Origin: Bombyx mori
Taxonomy: Eukaryota; Arthropoda; Insecta; Lepidoptera; Bombycidae
Assembly (NCBI RefSeq): GCF_030269925.1
Contig: NC_085118.1
Coordinates: 12,478,001 to 12,542,000 of the forward strand
Length of the DNA stretch: 64,000 bases
Direction: 5' to 3'
The stretch's first letter is position 1. Every line of letters starts with the position of its first letter. A model generated the notes under the pieces. That model was not told the DNA's origin. It worked only from the letters and a program-made list of their open reading frames with translations, and made no database searches. Below are positions 19,290 through 31,033 of the stretch, piece by piece. A program made the position numbers and the translations under genes.

Positions 19290-20635
19290 CTAAACTTGAT
19301 CTATTTTGAATTTCTTCATCCTTTCTCTATTATCACTGTGCAAGTGATATAATAGTTTCTCTTCAATTTTTTCAGCAGCCGCTTGAGTTAAAACGAGAGT
19401 GTCATGTTTTAACATTGAGTATACATTCAGTCCGTATACTGGCATAATGTTTACATGCAACAAGTTATCTGTGGCCGCCGTAATATTCCTTGGTGCATAG
19501 TCGGTGCTGAAATAGTTTAGTAGTAGTAGAAATTTATACAAAAAAGAACTTTATAAATTTTGTTAAAGCTGATTTTAAAATTAAATTTGGTTTATTGCTG
19601 TTGTAGGTACCATAGTGGTAAGTAGTCCCATTCATTCATGGACATCAGAAATGCAAGGGCAAAGTCTTACTGTTTAACTGAGGACTCTCCTTAAAACTCA
19701 AAGAAAGACATCTCATGGCACTCTGGAAAAACAATGGAGAGGAGTTCATTCTGAAGTGTGTTTTGTGGATGAACACATATAGAAGACATATCTGCTGAAG
19801 TTGTTAGCCATGTGATGATAAAAAGGAGATGATGGGATCTGTTATTACTAACAAGTCGTCTCTTAACTCCTAACTGTTGATTGTCAACAAAAATAATGTG
19901 ATATAGTACAATACAACTGTACAACATATTCACTGGCCATTCGAAATTGCCACATTACGAAGTAAATTCTAATTGTTTCAACCACTAAAATACTTACTCG
20001 TCAATAATTAGAACTGAAGGCCCCCAGTTCCTATTTTCAATAAGATCAACCAAATACTGTGATTCATCTGTTGGCAATTCTAAATCTTTAACAATATGGA
20101 GATCATCTTGAGCTAGTTTGGCTGACAGTGTTGTAGTTAAGCCATGTAGCCTAAGATGAAATGGTAGCATAAAGAAGTGCGATTTGCCTGAGCGAGGACC
20201 ATGGGCTACACCTCCACCACGAAATAGGGGTGATCTTATTGAGCCATGTCTGGCGCGACCCAACCCTTTCTGTGGCCACGGTTTCTTGCCTCCACCCCGA
20301 ACTTCTGCTCTCGTCTTGGTATGTGCCCAGGAAACCCATCTATATTTTCTTTGCCATATAACGTTGCTGTGGATTATGTCGATCCTAGGTGGAGCCGCAT
20401 AAACCATGGGATGTAATTCGATTAAGCCGAGTTTTTTTTCTTCTACACTGTCCAAATTCTCGATCCAAACCTCTCTGGGTTTGGTGTACAGCGGTGGAAA
20501 CTCCCATTCCTTTTTTAAAATGTTAATAGTTTTATTTGCGGTAGTGGTTGTAACGGCGGCTGAATTCAACGAACATAAGCGGATTTGAGGAGATACATGT
20601 AGCCTTTTTATAGCATTAATTAGTATAGAAGCCAT
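19290..20635 (-). CDS. mRpL4: Mitochondrial large-subunit ribosomal protein L4 (uL4m)
   Basis: Nuclear-encoded protein of the mitochondrial ribosome large subunit that contacts 16S rRNA near the exit tunnel. Two exons: 20635-19998 and 19506-19290, joined as GA|C through a GTAAGT donor and a TTTCAG acceptor, giving 284 residues, normal for the family. The N-terminus (MASILINAIKRLHVSPQIRL) is basic and hydroxylated, consistent with a mitochondrial import signal. The uL4 signature is clear at about residues 107-150: KTRAEVRGGGKKPWPQKG, GRARHGSIRSPLFRGGGVAH. Residues 195-215 (ESQYLVDLIENRNWG, SVLIID) and exon 2 (YAPRNITAATDNLLHVN, LKHDTLVLTQAAAEKIEE) complete the fold. The start has a good context (AAAACATGG) and an in-frame TAA lies two codons upstream. 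The intron carries a decayed LINE. Confidence 0.95.
19600..19870 (-). mobile_element. Decayed Jockey/CR1-type LINE 3' end in the mRpL4 intron
   Basis: The minus-strand peptide LQNELLSIVFPECHEMSFFE matches the family end [20 protein letters not shown] seen at 54434-54870. The tail text (ATGGACATCAGAAATGCAAG, complement of a GCAATGCTGAAGTCCATGG-like end) follows at about 19615-19660. Confidence 0.7.
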
Positions 20636-21180
20636 GTTTTAAGAACTTTTTATTAATTATACACACAACAGAAAATGTTTCAGAACATTTCGATATTTTA
20701 TTTTTTTATTAAAATTTATAGGTTATTTTGTTTGATTCCTCTGGGTCATAGATAATACATTTAATATTTTGGATCACTAGATAGGCAAAAGTATCAAAGA
20801 TCTTAGCGCCAAATCTTTTGTAACAAATGATCAAAGTATGTTTTGTTTAAAAATTGAAATTGAACTAACTTGAATAAAACTAGACTTTTTGACGGGATAC
20901 AACGAGCAAAGTTGAGTGAGTGGTTTTACTTTCTTAATTTTGTGTGTTATTCAAATTTAAACAAATACCAATGGTGATTTATTAACTTAAGTAAATAAAA
21001 TCGCTGTGTGCGGCTTCACGATTTCTTTTATTTTCTGGAACATTGTTTCATTTTATTTCATCTTATCTCGTTTCATATAGTTTCATCGTAATTGATATCA
21101 ATATAACTAAATATTATGTTTGTATATTTATTATAATCACTATTACTAAAAAACCGACATTGACAACGCTCTATCACCAT
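20636..21180. other. Upstream region of mRpL4
   Basis: No repeat recognised apart from a TTTCATTTTATTTCATCTTATCTCG stretch at about 21046-21070. It is an imperfect inverted match to GAAACGAGATGAGATGAGAT at about 23190-23212, on the other side of the LINE. The mRpL4 promoter should be close to 20640-20900; no motif was identified. Confidence 0.4.
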
Positions 21181-23410
21181 TCAGAAACCGCTCTGCCCAT
21201 TTTCCGGTGAGTCCTGAGTCGCTTTTTATAACATACGAAGTAATGAGAAGTGCGTCCCGATCCGGCAAGCTAGTTTTGGTCCAGCGGGGTATTCCGAAAC
21301 ACCAGCGGCATCGTCTGGGCGGCACGACGGGCTGCCGTACCGAGACGGCCGACTTATTAGAACCTTCGATTCGCCTCGAAGGCTCCGTTGGCTTGGGGTG
21401 GGCTGCGCCGTCTAGTTGTAGTGTTGGCTGCGGTAACCCCCTTACCTCATCCGGGTTCTGACCTCGAAGGGGATCGGACGCTTGGGCGAAAAGTGCAGGG
21501 GGCCATTTAGTGGGTAGGGTCCTGAAAACATTCCTGATAACGAGCCTCTGGGCAACATTCCCAGGGATATCGCTCCTTCCCTCTCGTTGTGACGGCGAGA
21601 GAGATTGAGCGACGCGGACGAAAACCAGCACCCCTTTTCGTTTTTATTATTTCTTAAATTATTAAAATTCCTTTAAAACTTAGTAATTCAGCGAATCAAC
21701 AAAACACAATTTTATAATTCTTTCTTTTCTTTTTTTTTGTTTATATATTTTCGTTTATTTTATGTTCATATAATTCTTCGAATTTCGTTTGTTTATATTT
21801 TGTTTACTTTTACTTTTAATGTTACCCCACCCCAACAAATTCGTTTTAAATTTCAATCACTTTCTACCTTTACGTTTTGTTTTATTATTATTTTGTTTTG
21901 TTTATTTTCTTTTCGTCGTTGTTTTGTTTCGTTATCGTTTTGTTTCCTTTTATGTTTTGGGGTCACGTCCGAACCTTTTTCGGTGTGTCCAACGGGAGAT
22001 GGTGGGCCACTTTTGGCCTCCCTTATTGATGGAGAAGAGAGCCGGCGTTGTTTGCGCATCTTCTGGCTGCTGGTCGCCAAGTCCTTAGCTATGGCTATAG
22101 AGGAACACCCTCCAGAGGGGGTACCGGTATACCGGTGTGGTTTCGTTGGGCGTTGGGCGGTGGTTTGTCGTGTTGCTCGTTGCACTCAGCGGGCCGATGG
22201 CTAACCAGTAATCACCAACACGTGGGGGACGGGGGCTGCTGCCGCGAGGACGTAAACCTCTTTAAAAAATGCCCCAGGTGGAGGGCTCGAGGGAGTCCAG
22301 TCTTGAGGGTACCACCAGATTCCAGGGGACTGACCCCTGGTTAATCAAAAATAAGTAATGAATAAAATTGCATCTGTTCAAAAGTCGGCTCGACCGCCGG
22401 CGTCCTCCGCTCCGTCCGACTCTTCGGAGGGAGAGCCCGTGCGGACCACTCGGTGCGGACGGGCTCTGATTCTCTTCGCACATTCAAAGTAATGGGGAAA
22501 ATAATGTCCTCAATAGGCGAAAAATCGGGCGCAGGCTTGAAGGGCTAGTATGGGTCGGCCCTGAAATCTGCGGCCGCTTCCCTAGAAGAGTGCATGGAGG
22601 AGGTGGCAGACCACACGACAAATACCGAGACGGCGGGCTTGCGGCGGGAACTGAACCTGCTGCACGCCCGCTTCGAGCAAATCTCGGTAGAGAAAGGCCG
22701 ACTTCGAGCTGAGCACGGCGGCAACGTAGCGGCAACGTAGCTCGGCCCCTGCCCCTCCTCCATCCGAAGCGGAAGACCCTATAGAAGTCGAGGAGCTGAG
22801 GCGGCGACTCGCAATGCTGGAGGCGCGAGGTTCCACCGTGAAGCGCGCATGACCACCCCTCGCTCACTAGATAAAAAGGCGGTGCCCCAACACCGGCACC
22901 GCGGGAACAGCAATAATATGTTACGCTGACGACACCTGGTCGCAGCCCCGGGGAGGGACTACCGAGAGTTTGCCTGTCCAGCTTGTGCAGGCTCGATCCG
23001 AAGGTTGGGTATCGAGGTGGCGCTCGAGAAAACCCACGCCCTGTTATTCTACGGGCAGGGGCGTGCACCGCTACCGGGTGCCCACCTCGTGATCGGAGGC
23101 GTTCGTATCGGGGCCACGAATTGGATGGTCGGCTGATGGCGACGGCCGGCTCTTTGAGTAATCTCTTGGCATAAAACTTAATTAAATTGAGTGAAACGAG
23201 ATGAGATGAGATGAGAAGGCTGGACGCCACAAGACGGTCCCTGTAGAGGCCCGGCGGGGGGCTTCTGACCTCTCCAACTTCACTGCCGACGAACTCCCTC
23301 TTCTTCGATTCTTCAGTGGCACCGGATCTTCATTAAGCCCGGGTCGTCAGTGAGCGAGACGGAGGCTGGACGTTCAAGGGCGTCCCACTGCCGCTGGCTT
23401 GACTTAATGT
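21180..23410 (+). mobile_element. R1-clade LINE: 5' UTR, ORF1 and reverse transcriptase pieces (broken)
   Basis: GC-rich island of 2.2 kb. 21180-22360 looks like a long 5' UTR (for example GCTGCGGTAACCCCCTTACC, CTCCAGAGGGGGTACCGGTA). 22375-22860 encodes ORF1-like coiled-coil text in changing frames: AASLEECMEEVADHTTNTET, LRRELNLLHARFEQISVEKG, EDPIEVEELRRRLAMLEARG. 22915-23130 is an ORF2 reverse transcriptase piece: TACGCTGACGAC gives the YADD active-site motif, then after a frame change GRDYREFACPAC, IRRLGIEVALEKTHALLFY and GAHLVIGGVRIGATNWM. Stops and frameshifts break all parts. ORF1 and RT are only about 100 bp apart, so much of ORF2 has been deleted. The 3' end of the element is not found. 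Confidence 0.75.
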
Positions 23411-24090
23411 TAAATTTGGTAAAAAATGCATACAGCACATAGTACCCTTCTTTTTCTTTGTACTAGATATGGAACTCTCTTCCCAGTATAGTAGGTACTA
23501 TTTCCAACAATGCCGTCAAACTTCTTAATTGCTTCTGCAAAGGAATTTCCCATAGTTTGCCACAGTAGATTATTGCATGACTTTATGAAACAATAAGTAT
23601 CTGTGCTAGGAAAGTATTATTTTGCTTTTGCTGCATGGGTATGAAACATTTTACTTAAAAACCAATATCCGGCTTTATTCTCTCCTATTCTTTTCCCGTC
23701 ATAATATTTCGAAAATCACAATACGATACAGCCATTTTGTTCTTGAGTGCAGGTCAACATTTCCTTTCCGTTTATTGCGAAAGCTGCTCGGGTAACATTA
23801 ATTACCACATCACTGAGCCTAATCGCCCTAATCCATTTCACATCAAACGTAGACGACTCGATTTCTTGGCACAAAACTTAAAGAGTGATAAATATGGTGG
23901 ATAATTACTATTAATTACCATAGCAAATGTTACATAGTCACTGTTTTAATGGGTAAATAGTTATAGTTTGCTTAGCTTTGATATTTAAGTAAATTTTTTT
24001 CTTAGTAAGTAAGTATTTAGCACGTCCTCAAGAACGGTTTTCACTACGAAGGAATAGCTTCATGTGATTAAATATACTGGTGGTGTTGTG
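23411..24090. other. Spacer, no feature recognised
   Basis: Near 23480-23580 the minus strand has an open stretch (SFAEAIKKFDGIVGNSTYY) that may be an old transposon remnant; I could not place it. The rest is AT-rich. Confidence 0.3.
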
Positions 24091-25440
24091 AGCCCGCCCG
24101 CGTAGGTACCATCATTGTAAATGCCATGCCACGAAGCAGGCATATTTTCCGGTTTGACAGTGTCCATACAAAAGTAAATTGAGTGGATGTCATGTTTCAA
24201 GATCCATTTCGTAAAGTTACGAATCACAACAGTACTTACCTACTAAAGAAGTTTAATAAGGATTCTCAAATTGAAAGCTTTTATGTACTTAAGTACACAA
24301 GTTCCTGGAACCTTTCCGTGACGTACGTAACGTCGAGCTAAACAAAAACTTTCCTACTTATTTACATTCGTATGCCATTGAATTTCGCATAGGTCGTTTT
24401 CTTTTCAATTTCACAGATCAATAAACTGAAATCTCCCTATATTACCTCGGCACGGTGCTGTGTGTAACCGCCGTAAAGGATCGTTGAATCACTACACACC
24501 GACATTGTATAGCTCAATCTCAATTTCAATTTCATCTCGGTGATTTGGCTCAGCATTAGGTGCGATTTATTTTCATTCTTAACGTGCTGGGTAGAAGGTA
24601 AATGTTAATGCTCGGCTCGATTTATTGGTTTTCATAAGGAGCTTGGCAGTCGCGTGTTAGGAGAAGCTTTCTAATTTACTTGTATGTGTTTATAGACCTT
24701 AATTTTAAAATATTTCTGTAATTAAAACGCATTTTTATTTTATAGTGCAGAATAGAATGAAGTATCAATCCTTGCGTTGATAATGAGGTCGTGTTCAAAA
24801 AAAAAATTGGTAGTAGATGTAAGATGTAATTTATATAAAATATTTTTGCCCGATTTTGTCCTGATACGAGATCTCAATATATTTTTTATAATATTCTATT
24901 TAATTTTGAAATAACTGTCAGGTTCGTAATTTTTTTTTGTAAAATTTTTACTAGTCGTTATGATAATGAAATCTGTCATTTTATGTGACCATGAAAACCG
25001 TAAAATATATCATCGGAAATAATACAATGGAAATAATGAGCGCGAATTGAAACCATAGAAGTAGATTTAAGAATATTTAATTGTTAGGTTAAAATGTCCT
25101 AAAATGACCGTCGCTAAAGTGGTTAGATAACGATTAGTTTTTCAAATATTTTAAATTCTATCGTACAAATATATTATGTGAATTATTTGATTAAATTGAT
25201 TTTTAATTGGAATTACAATAGCTTCCAAATAGTGCTTGAAGGAAAAATCGGCACCCCGTGGTTATGTAATGTATGTAATGTAATGTAAAATAATAATTAT
25301 TATAAGTAATGTTAAGTACCATTAAGTCGTACAAGGTGGTGATACAATGCGCGTCCTGACATCTATAGGCTCCAGAGATCACTTGACATCAGGTATAATG
25401 AATAGTATAGAACGTGAATTTATCCATCTATTGCAATAAA
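24091..25440 (+). repeat. Two strongly decayed SINE remnants with unique sequence between
   Basis: 24091-24165 (GTGAGCCCGCCCGCGTAGGT, ACGAAGCAGGCATATTTTCC) and 25330-25440 (CATCTATAGGCTCCAGAGAT, ACTTGACATCAGG, GCAATAAA) follow Bm1 order. Between them, 24170-25330 shows no recognisable element. Confidence 0.55.
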
Positions 25441-25689
25441 TCCACAATTATTTTGTACAAACGCTATTCATGCGTTACAGTTTTCTTTTTTATATATTAT
25501 TGTGTTAATTGAATATCTATGATATTCATCATACTGCATATATTTAGTACAACAACTAAGCACATAAAGTATTCTTTTTCAATCCTACGAACACTTTAAT
25601 TATGTACAGGCACGCGTGATATTCGTCGGACCTGGAAAAATAGACTGATTCTAAGTATACTCTCCTTATTACTGTACTTTAAAAAGTTT

Positions 25690-25790
25690 TCTAAAATCCC
25701 TCCTGGCTGAGCCTTTGCTTGCCCACCTGTCCTGGTGAAACTGGAAAGGCCTCAGGGCCACCAGTAATCCTTCAATAAAATTAAAAAAAA
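25690..25790 (+). repeat. Dispersed repeat with CACCTGTCCTGGTGAAACTGG
   Basis: The same text is at 37085-37165 (CTGTCCTGGTGAAACTGGAT AGGCCT) and inverted at about 29115-29165 (GGAGGCCTTCCCATTTTCAC). Probably a LINE 3' tail; the family is not recognised. Confidence 0.55.
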
Positions 25791-26660
25791 AGATTTCTAA
25801 ACAATTTCAATCTTGATTTTATTTTCACTATCGGTTTTTTTTTAGCGAATCGTAGACAAAATGAAAACTAATTAATACGCTTCTTTTTACGATTTAATAT
25901 CGCTTTTGTTATTTTTATTGTATTATTTTCAACCCTTCGAATAACTTCGGGTTTTCGTGGTCACGGACGACTAGCTATGACCTTAATGATAATAACAAAT
26001 GCGAGATTAAACCGTAAAAGTACTTTCATTTTATTTTCATTGTTTTACTATTTCCGTTTTTGGAACGAAGTTCCTTACGGCAGGCTTGGAGGAGATAGGG
26101 ATTTTGCTGCGCGATCGAACTGAAAAAAATGTGGTAGTAAAACCGTAAGAAAAAGTCCGTGGAATAAGGCCTTGTTTTCCGCACAGCGATATTTCACCGC
26201 GCGATTTTTTTCTCGTAATTTTTTTATTTTTACACTCATCTTTTTTTTAATACTTTGCTTTCAGCGTAGTCAAATCTGTTTTTGTAAATTTCTCATAATT
26301 AAATTTAAAAGTAAAAAAAATCTCTGCTTCTTAAGATCTGTTTGCTTCGATATTTAAAGTTTTAGATTAATAAATACTCGAACTATTCAATAAAATAAGT
26401 CTCATTACGTAATAACGTTCTTAATGTATGTAATTAAGCTAAATATTCTGTTCATAACACTCTAATTAATCCCACAGCGGCAGTCCCGAGGGGTATTATT
26501 TGCCATAGTTTGGGAACAACATTTCGTATTATAACAATGATATTTCATATATTCTCATTTATGAAATGTGTGAAATTTGAATGGCCGCTCGAACTAGTTG
26601 AAGATATATTTATACAGGTAGAAGGTTCGTTAAGTCTCCACGAATTGGTAACATTCCTGA
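25791..26660. other. AT-rich spacer
   Basis: Nothing recognised. Open frames here, such as 26172-26357, are AT-rich chance frames. Confidence 0.4.
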
Positions 26661-26663
26661 TAG

Positions 26664-27108
26664 TTTTTTTTTATTGATTATGTGGGTGGACCAACTCACG
26701 GCCTATTGATCTGATGTTAAGTGGTTACCGAAGCCCATACATATCTACAACGTAAATACCGCCACCTACCTTGAGATATAAGTTCTAATGTCTCAGTTTT
26801 TTCAGTACAACGGCAGCCCCACCCTTCAAAACGAAAGGCATTACTGCTTCACGGCAAAAATAGGTAGGGCGGTGGTACTAACCTGTGCGGACTCACAAGA
26901 CGTCCTACCACCAGTAATTACGCAAATTAAAGTTTTTGCGGGCTTGATTTTTATTACACAATGTTATTCCTTCACCGTGGAAATCAATCGTGAACATTTG
27001 GTAAGTTCATTAGAAAAATTGGTACCTGCTTGCGGGATTCGAACACCGGTGAATCGCAAGATACAAATGCATCGAACGTCTTATCCTTTAGGCCACGACG
27101 ACTTCATA
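26664..27108 (-). mobile_element. Bm1 SINE, full length with tRNA-like head
   Basis: From the T run at 26664 through the body to a tRNA-derived head. Read on the minus strand, TGGCCTAAAGGA (about 27085-27096) resembles an A box and GGTGTTCGAATCCC (about 27035-27048) a B box of an RNA polymerase III promoter. Body text has several substitutions and small changes, so it is not recent. Confidence 0.9.
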
Positions 27109-27569
27109 TTATTATATTATTTTTATTTAAATGTAAATTGCACTTTTGGAATGGACCAGGACACAGTACATATTATGGCGTTATGTTATAAGAGCTGATA
27201 GACTTCCCATGTACTTTGAGATGCCAGTTCGAAGATTTAATTGTACTAGAGGTCCCGCAGTAGTGGAAATTCGACTATAATTAATTGGAATTGTAAGTTT
27301 GTACACTATTATGATTGTATTTTATACTCCTATAATCACAAATTTCGCCAAGGCTACACTATAAAAAAATATTAATAAAGACAAACAATATTTAATCTAT
27401 TCTCAACTTGACCACAGACTTCAAGAACAAAAGTTTGACAATAAATAGTATGTGTGTGTGTGCGTCAAATACATGGTATGTAGTGTGTGTGATGTTTTCT
27501 TTATTGATTTAATGTATCTTTTATGCATTATTTAAAAAATATATTAGCATTGTGCACTTCTTCTCCATC

Positions 27570-27872
27570 TATACTATAATAATATTATAAAGAGGAAAGA
27601 TTTGTTTGTTTGTTTGTTTCGAATAGGCTCCGAAACTACTGGACCGATTTGAAAAATTCTTTTTCCATTAGAAGCCGACATTGTCCCTGATGAACATAGG
27701 CTACTTTTTTTATTTTTTTTTATTTTTTTTTTTGGTTTCATGTGTGTTTTAATGTTTCCGAAGCGAAGCGAGGGCGGGTCGCTATATTCTCTATAAGTGT
27801 GGAAAATTTCATACTCAATTGAAATTTCGTAAAAAGGGATACAAAGTTTTTGCTTCACGTATTAATATATAG
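27570..27872 (-). repeat. Helitron-like dispersed repeat with GTTT microsatellite
   Basis: CTATACTATAATAATATTAT, AAAGAGGAAAGATTTG(TTTG)n, TTCGAATAGGCTCCGAAACT, ACTGGACCGATTTGAAAAAT, later GAAGCGAAGCGAGGGCGGGT. The start is the complement of the end of the repeat at 7202-7632. Class is inferred. Confidence 0.6.
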
Positions 27873-27879
27873 ATTCTAT

Positions 27880-28000
27880 TACAGTTGTCTCGCCCTTCAA
27901 ACGCATGGCTGCTTCACCTCAGAAAATAGGAAGGTTGTGGTACAGGATCTATTCGTGAGAACTCATAACAAGACCTTATTACCAGTGGTGCTACCACTAC
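27880..28000 (-). repeat. Decayed Bm1-like SINE fragment
   Basis: GTCTCGCCCTTCAAACGCAT, GGCTGCTTCACCTCAGAAAA, GAACTCATAACAAGACCTTA and TTACCAGTGGTG follow minus-strand Bm1 order with many changes. Confidence 0.65.
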
Positions 28001-28192
28001 AAGCTTAAATGTAGATTAGATTTCAACCACGTTTCTCAATAGGTATGTACGTACTTATGCTGTAAAGTGTAGAGTGTAAATACACGATGTATAGTTACTG
28101 TAAGAAATCAATGAAAAACCTATTTGGAAGCTCGACACTGGCAGACAGAAAAAAAATTTCATATAGATAATGTATTCAAAATACAAAACAAT

Positions 28193-28577
28193 TGTTACGC
28201 GCTGGGGTTCGAGATAAATAAAAATTCTACCGAATTACACAATTAACACTGTATTAGCACTTAGAACACTTATAACACTTCACTAACACTTTAAAATTCT
28301 CAATTCACTTCTTCCGCTTCGCTTCAGGTGATCCGTTCGCTGTTTCGCTTCGAGTAGTTCCGATTATTAATTGACTGTGTGCCATCTCTGCAACGCTTGT
28401 ATAGCCGATACCACATCCCTAGAATTATCGAGAATATTCCACACATTTCGAATATTGTGTTTTCACTATCTGACAAAAGATGGCGTTGTACTTCTCGAGC
28501 GTTCTAGGTGCTACTAGATCCTTCGATATTCGTTCGACTATTCGGCGATAGATGGCGTTACTCTTACCGGCGTAACA
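28193..28577 (-). mobile_element. Solo LTR, copy 1 (385 bp)
   Basis: Ends TGTTACGC and GCGTAACA, the TG...CA form of retrovirus-like LTRs. Flanks are CAAT and TAAT (3 of 4 match). Copies at 31034-31876 and 50652-52296 share the sequence. Read on the minus strand there is a TATA-like TATACAAG (28403-28396) and a CAGT motif about 26 bp later. No gag or pol sequence is next to it, so it is a solo LTR left by recombination between two LTRs. Superfamily (gypsy-like) is inferred from end form and duplication length. Confidence 0.75.
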
Positions 28578-29214
28578 TAATAATAAATAGTATGCAGTGT
28601 AAAGTAAGAAAAATATTAATTAAAAGACCAATGAGATTGCCCCCATTTTTTCAGATGTCTAACAAAGGGCTTTTCGGATACGCATGGAACTTTACTGATT
28701 ACGAATGTTGATCCACAAGCGAATAAAGAGTTCGTAATTAGAATGTACGTAATTAAGTTTAGTATAATTGATATTTATTAAAGGAGATAGAATGTGGTTT
28801 TGTCAGTTTTTATTTCTTGATCATAAGAACAATGCGAAACATAGCCTCAGTCCTTGTCCTTAGAAGGAATTCCTTTATTATACGAATTGCTAGTCGCTCT
28901 CTACGATATTCAATTAGCCCAATAAAATATAAATGAAGGAATTTCATTCTTGCGACGGCCGTAATAAAATAAAACTCATTTTAACATAAATGTCATCTAT
29001 GTTGTTCGGTTTTTGCGAGTCGTTGACGTAATTATTAAGTCTTGTTTGGGAATAACGAGAATGGGAAGATCTTTCACAGATCCGGTCCAAAGTCCAGGTC
29101 AACATGTTTTTTTATGCAGGAAAGATTACTGCTGGCCCGGAGGCCTTCCCATTTTCACCAGAACAGTAAATAGGGTCTAAATATTGTTGATTTATATACA
29201 TAAAATATGTATGT
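28578..29214. other. Spacer with one tail fragment
   Basis: Apart from the inverted tail at about 29115-29165 I see no feature. Confidence 0.4.
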
Positions 29215-29400
29215 AAGCTTATCTTGAAAATGTCGTTAGCGAGATTCAGGCATCTGTTAAGTATCTTGTGTTCTATGATGGCTACCGCGTTTATGATTAT
29301 TATTTTGGATTTTTTCTATTTCCTTTGTAGTACCGATGTAGTGTAGATGACCCACCTGTTGGTGAGTGATCACCGTCGCTGGCTGCAACGACAGCAAGCG
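29215..29400 (-). repeat. Unclassified coding repeat (copy 2) and a LINE tail
   Basis: 29215-29290 (CTTATCTTGAAAATGTCGTT, AGCGAGATTCAGGCATCTGT) matches 15075-15150. 29335-29400 (CACCTGTTGGTGAGTGATCA, CCGTCGCTGG) is a decayed minus-strand copy of the GGTGACGG-type LINE tail. Confidence 0.6.
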
Positions 29401-29499
29401 ACGTAGAAAACCCTCTTGTGTTTTCTCTTCAATTTTTCATATTTAGGATACAATGATTATAATCATTATCTCTTATTCATTAGCTCTTAGCAATTCATT

Positions 29500-29815
29500 A
29501 TATATATATAATGAATTCATTATATATATATAATGAATTGCTGTTCGTTAGTCTCGCTAAAACTCGAGAAGGGCTGGACCGATTTGGCTAATTTTGGTCC
29601 TGAATTATTTGTGGAAGTCCAGAGAAGGTTTAAAAGGTAGATAAATATGAAAATGCACGAAATTAATTAAAAATAACAATTTTGTTTTTCCTTTGATGTG
29701 TCCCCCGTCGGACGAATCCTTTTGTTTGTTTTAAGTTTATTTTATACAAAAGCTTAGGTCCTTTGGTTATCGATTGAGGCACTATGAAGTCTGCCGGGTC
29801 AGTTAGTCAATTTAT
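29500..29815 (-). repeat. Helitron-like repeat 'CTGACCCGGCAGACTTC', copy 1
   Basis: Begins in (TA)n next to GAATTGCTGTTCGTTAGTCT, contains GGCTGGACCGATTTGGCTAA and ends CATAGTGCCTCAATC-type text in complement (ATTGAGGCACTATGAAGTCT, GCCGGGTCAGTTAGT). Copy 2 is at 43163-43480 in the other direction. Confidence 0.7.
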
Positions 29816-30226
29816 AATAAATAAAAAGAGTATTAGAAAAATACCTACATTTATTCAAAAAGTATACGAAAAATAAATGGAAGCCGGAGATGGTGTTGTC
29901 CAATGTACGACGTTAAGTAATGTTTTTTTTCAAATTGTTATTTTCTTTTGTTTACATATTGTAATCTTATGATGATCTATTTAGTTATATTCTAATTAGA
30001 TGAGGACTGGTGGTCTGACCCGGAGGGATATTAAAGAGCAAGCGCAAGACAGGCTGAAGTAGAGGCAACTTTTGAGGGCCCTATGTATGTACCTACCGGC
30101 GGGGTAGCCTAGGACTACACTAGCAACACTTACAAAAACGACACTCTAACAACAACAATCTCACACTTCAAAACAATTTCAACCATTCAATTAGAATTGT
30201 GGTTTGATTGGCAAACACACAAGATA

Positions 30227-30425
30227 AGATACAGCCCACTTCTAGACACAGTCAGATCTTCTCAGTGGGTCGCATTTCGGATCCGCTGGTAGATTCTGTG
30301 AAGAACTACTCTTACTAGGTCCAGTGTTAGCAACACTTCCGGTTTGAGCCCTGTGAGCTCACCTACACGTTAAGGAGAAGCTGAAATAGCCTTTCAAGGC
30401 TATCAGCATAGGTAGGAAAAAAGAT
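30227..30425 (+). repeat. Jockey-type LINE 3' UTR
   Basis: CAGATCTTCTCAGTGGGTCG, CGGATCCGCTGGTAGATTCT, 'ggtttgagccctgtgagctc', ACCTACACGTTAAGGAGAAG, 'tttcaaggctatcagcatag' and A run. It matches the complement of 50808-51010, the 3' UTR of the LINE with ORF at 51025-52131. Confidence 0.8.
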
Positions 30426-31033
30426 ATAGGTATATATATTATCTGATTGTATTGTGATTTAGCGATTTTTGCGCCAGAGTCTGAACGAGGTCCCCGCGCT
30501 TAGACATTGTAATCCAGTCTTATATTGCTTTGGTTTTATTCTTGATGTCGAATAGAGTAATGTAGATTTGTGACAGAAAAAACCATACGATCATAAAACT
30601 TTGGTATTGTTAATTATGATATACTATGAATTTGACTATTGGAAGCTCGCATTTATATTTTCCCGGACCTAGCGTTTCCAATAAGAAGCGGCGAGGCTGG
30701 GTCGGAAAATTGTAAGTACAATCCCATTAAATCGAGAAAGCGCTGAAATATCTTATCTACATTGAAAATGAACCGCAGACAGACCTGACAGGACAGCGAA
30801 AGGTGAAACATATATCCTACTTTTGTTTAAAGGCACAAAATATAAAATTTAGTACTACTGCACGTAGATTTCCCTAGGGCGTGTCATACTGGTAGATGCC
30901 GTTCTCATATGGTTCTCGTGAGGAATTCTTAATATGAAGATGTTTCTCTCTAAATTCTGATGGGAAGCAAATCGGTGCATAGCTCTGTGGTACATAAGCA
31001 GAAAGTTGTAAATACTGTGTAACAAATTAATAT

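Noticed and set aside
20184..20588. Plus-strand open frames across mRpL4
   Set aside because: Shadows of the minus-strand mRpL4 exon, whose uL4 signature is unmistakable.
22484..23230. 248-codon minus-strand frame
   Set aside because: It is the antisense of R1-clade ORF1 and RT pieces; GC-rich sequence lengthens antisense frames. The plus strand has the meaningful motifs.
29490..29540. AT palindrome ATTCATTATATATATATAATGAAT as a functional site
   Set aside because: Low-complexity (TA)n at the end of a helitron-like repeat.
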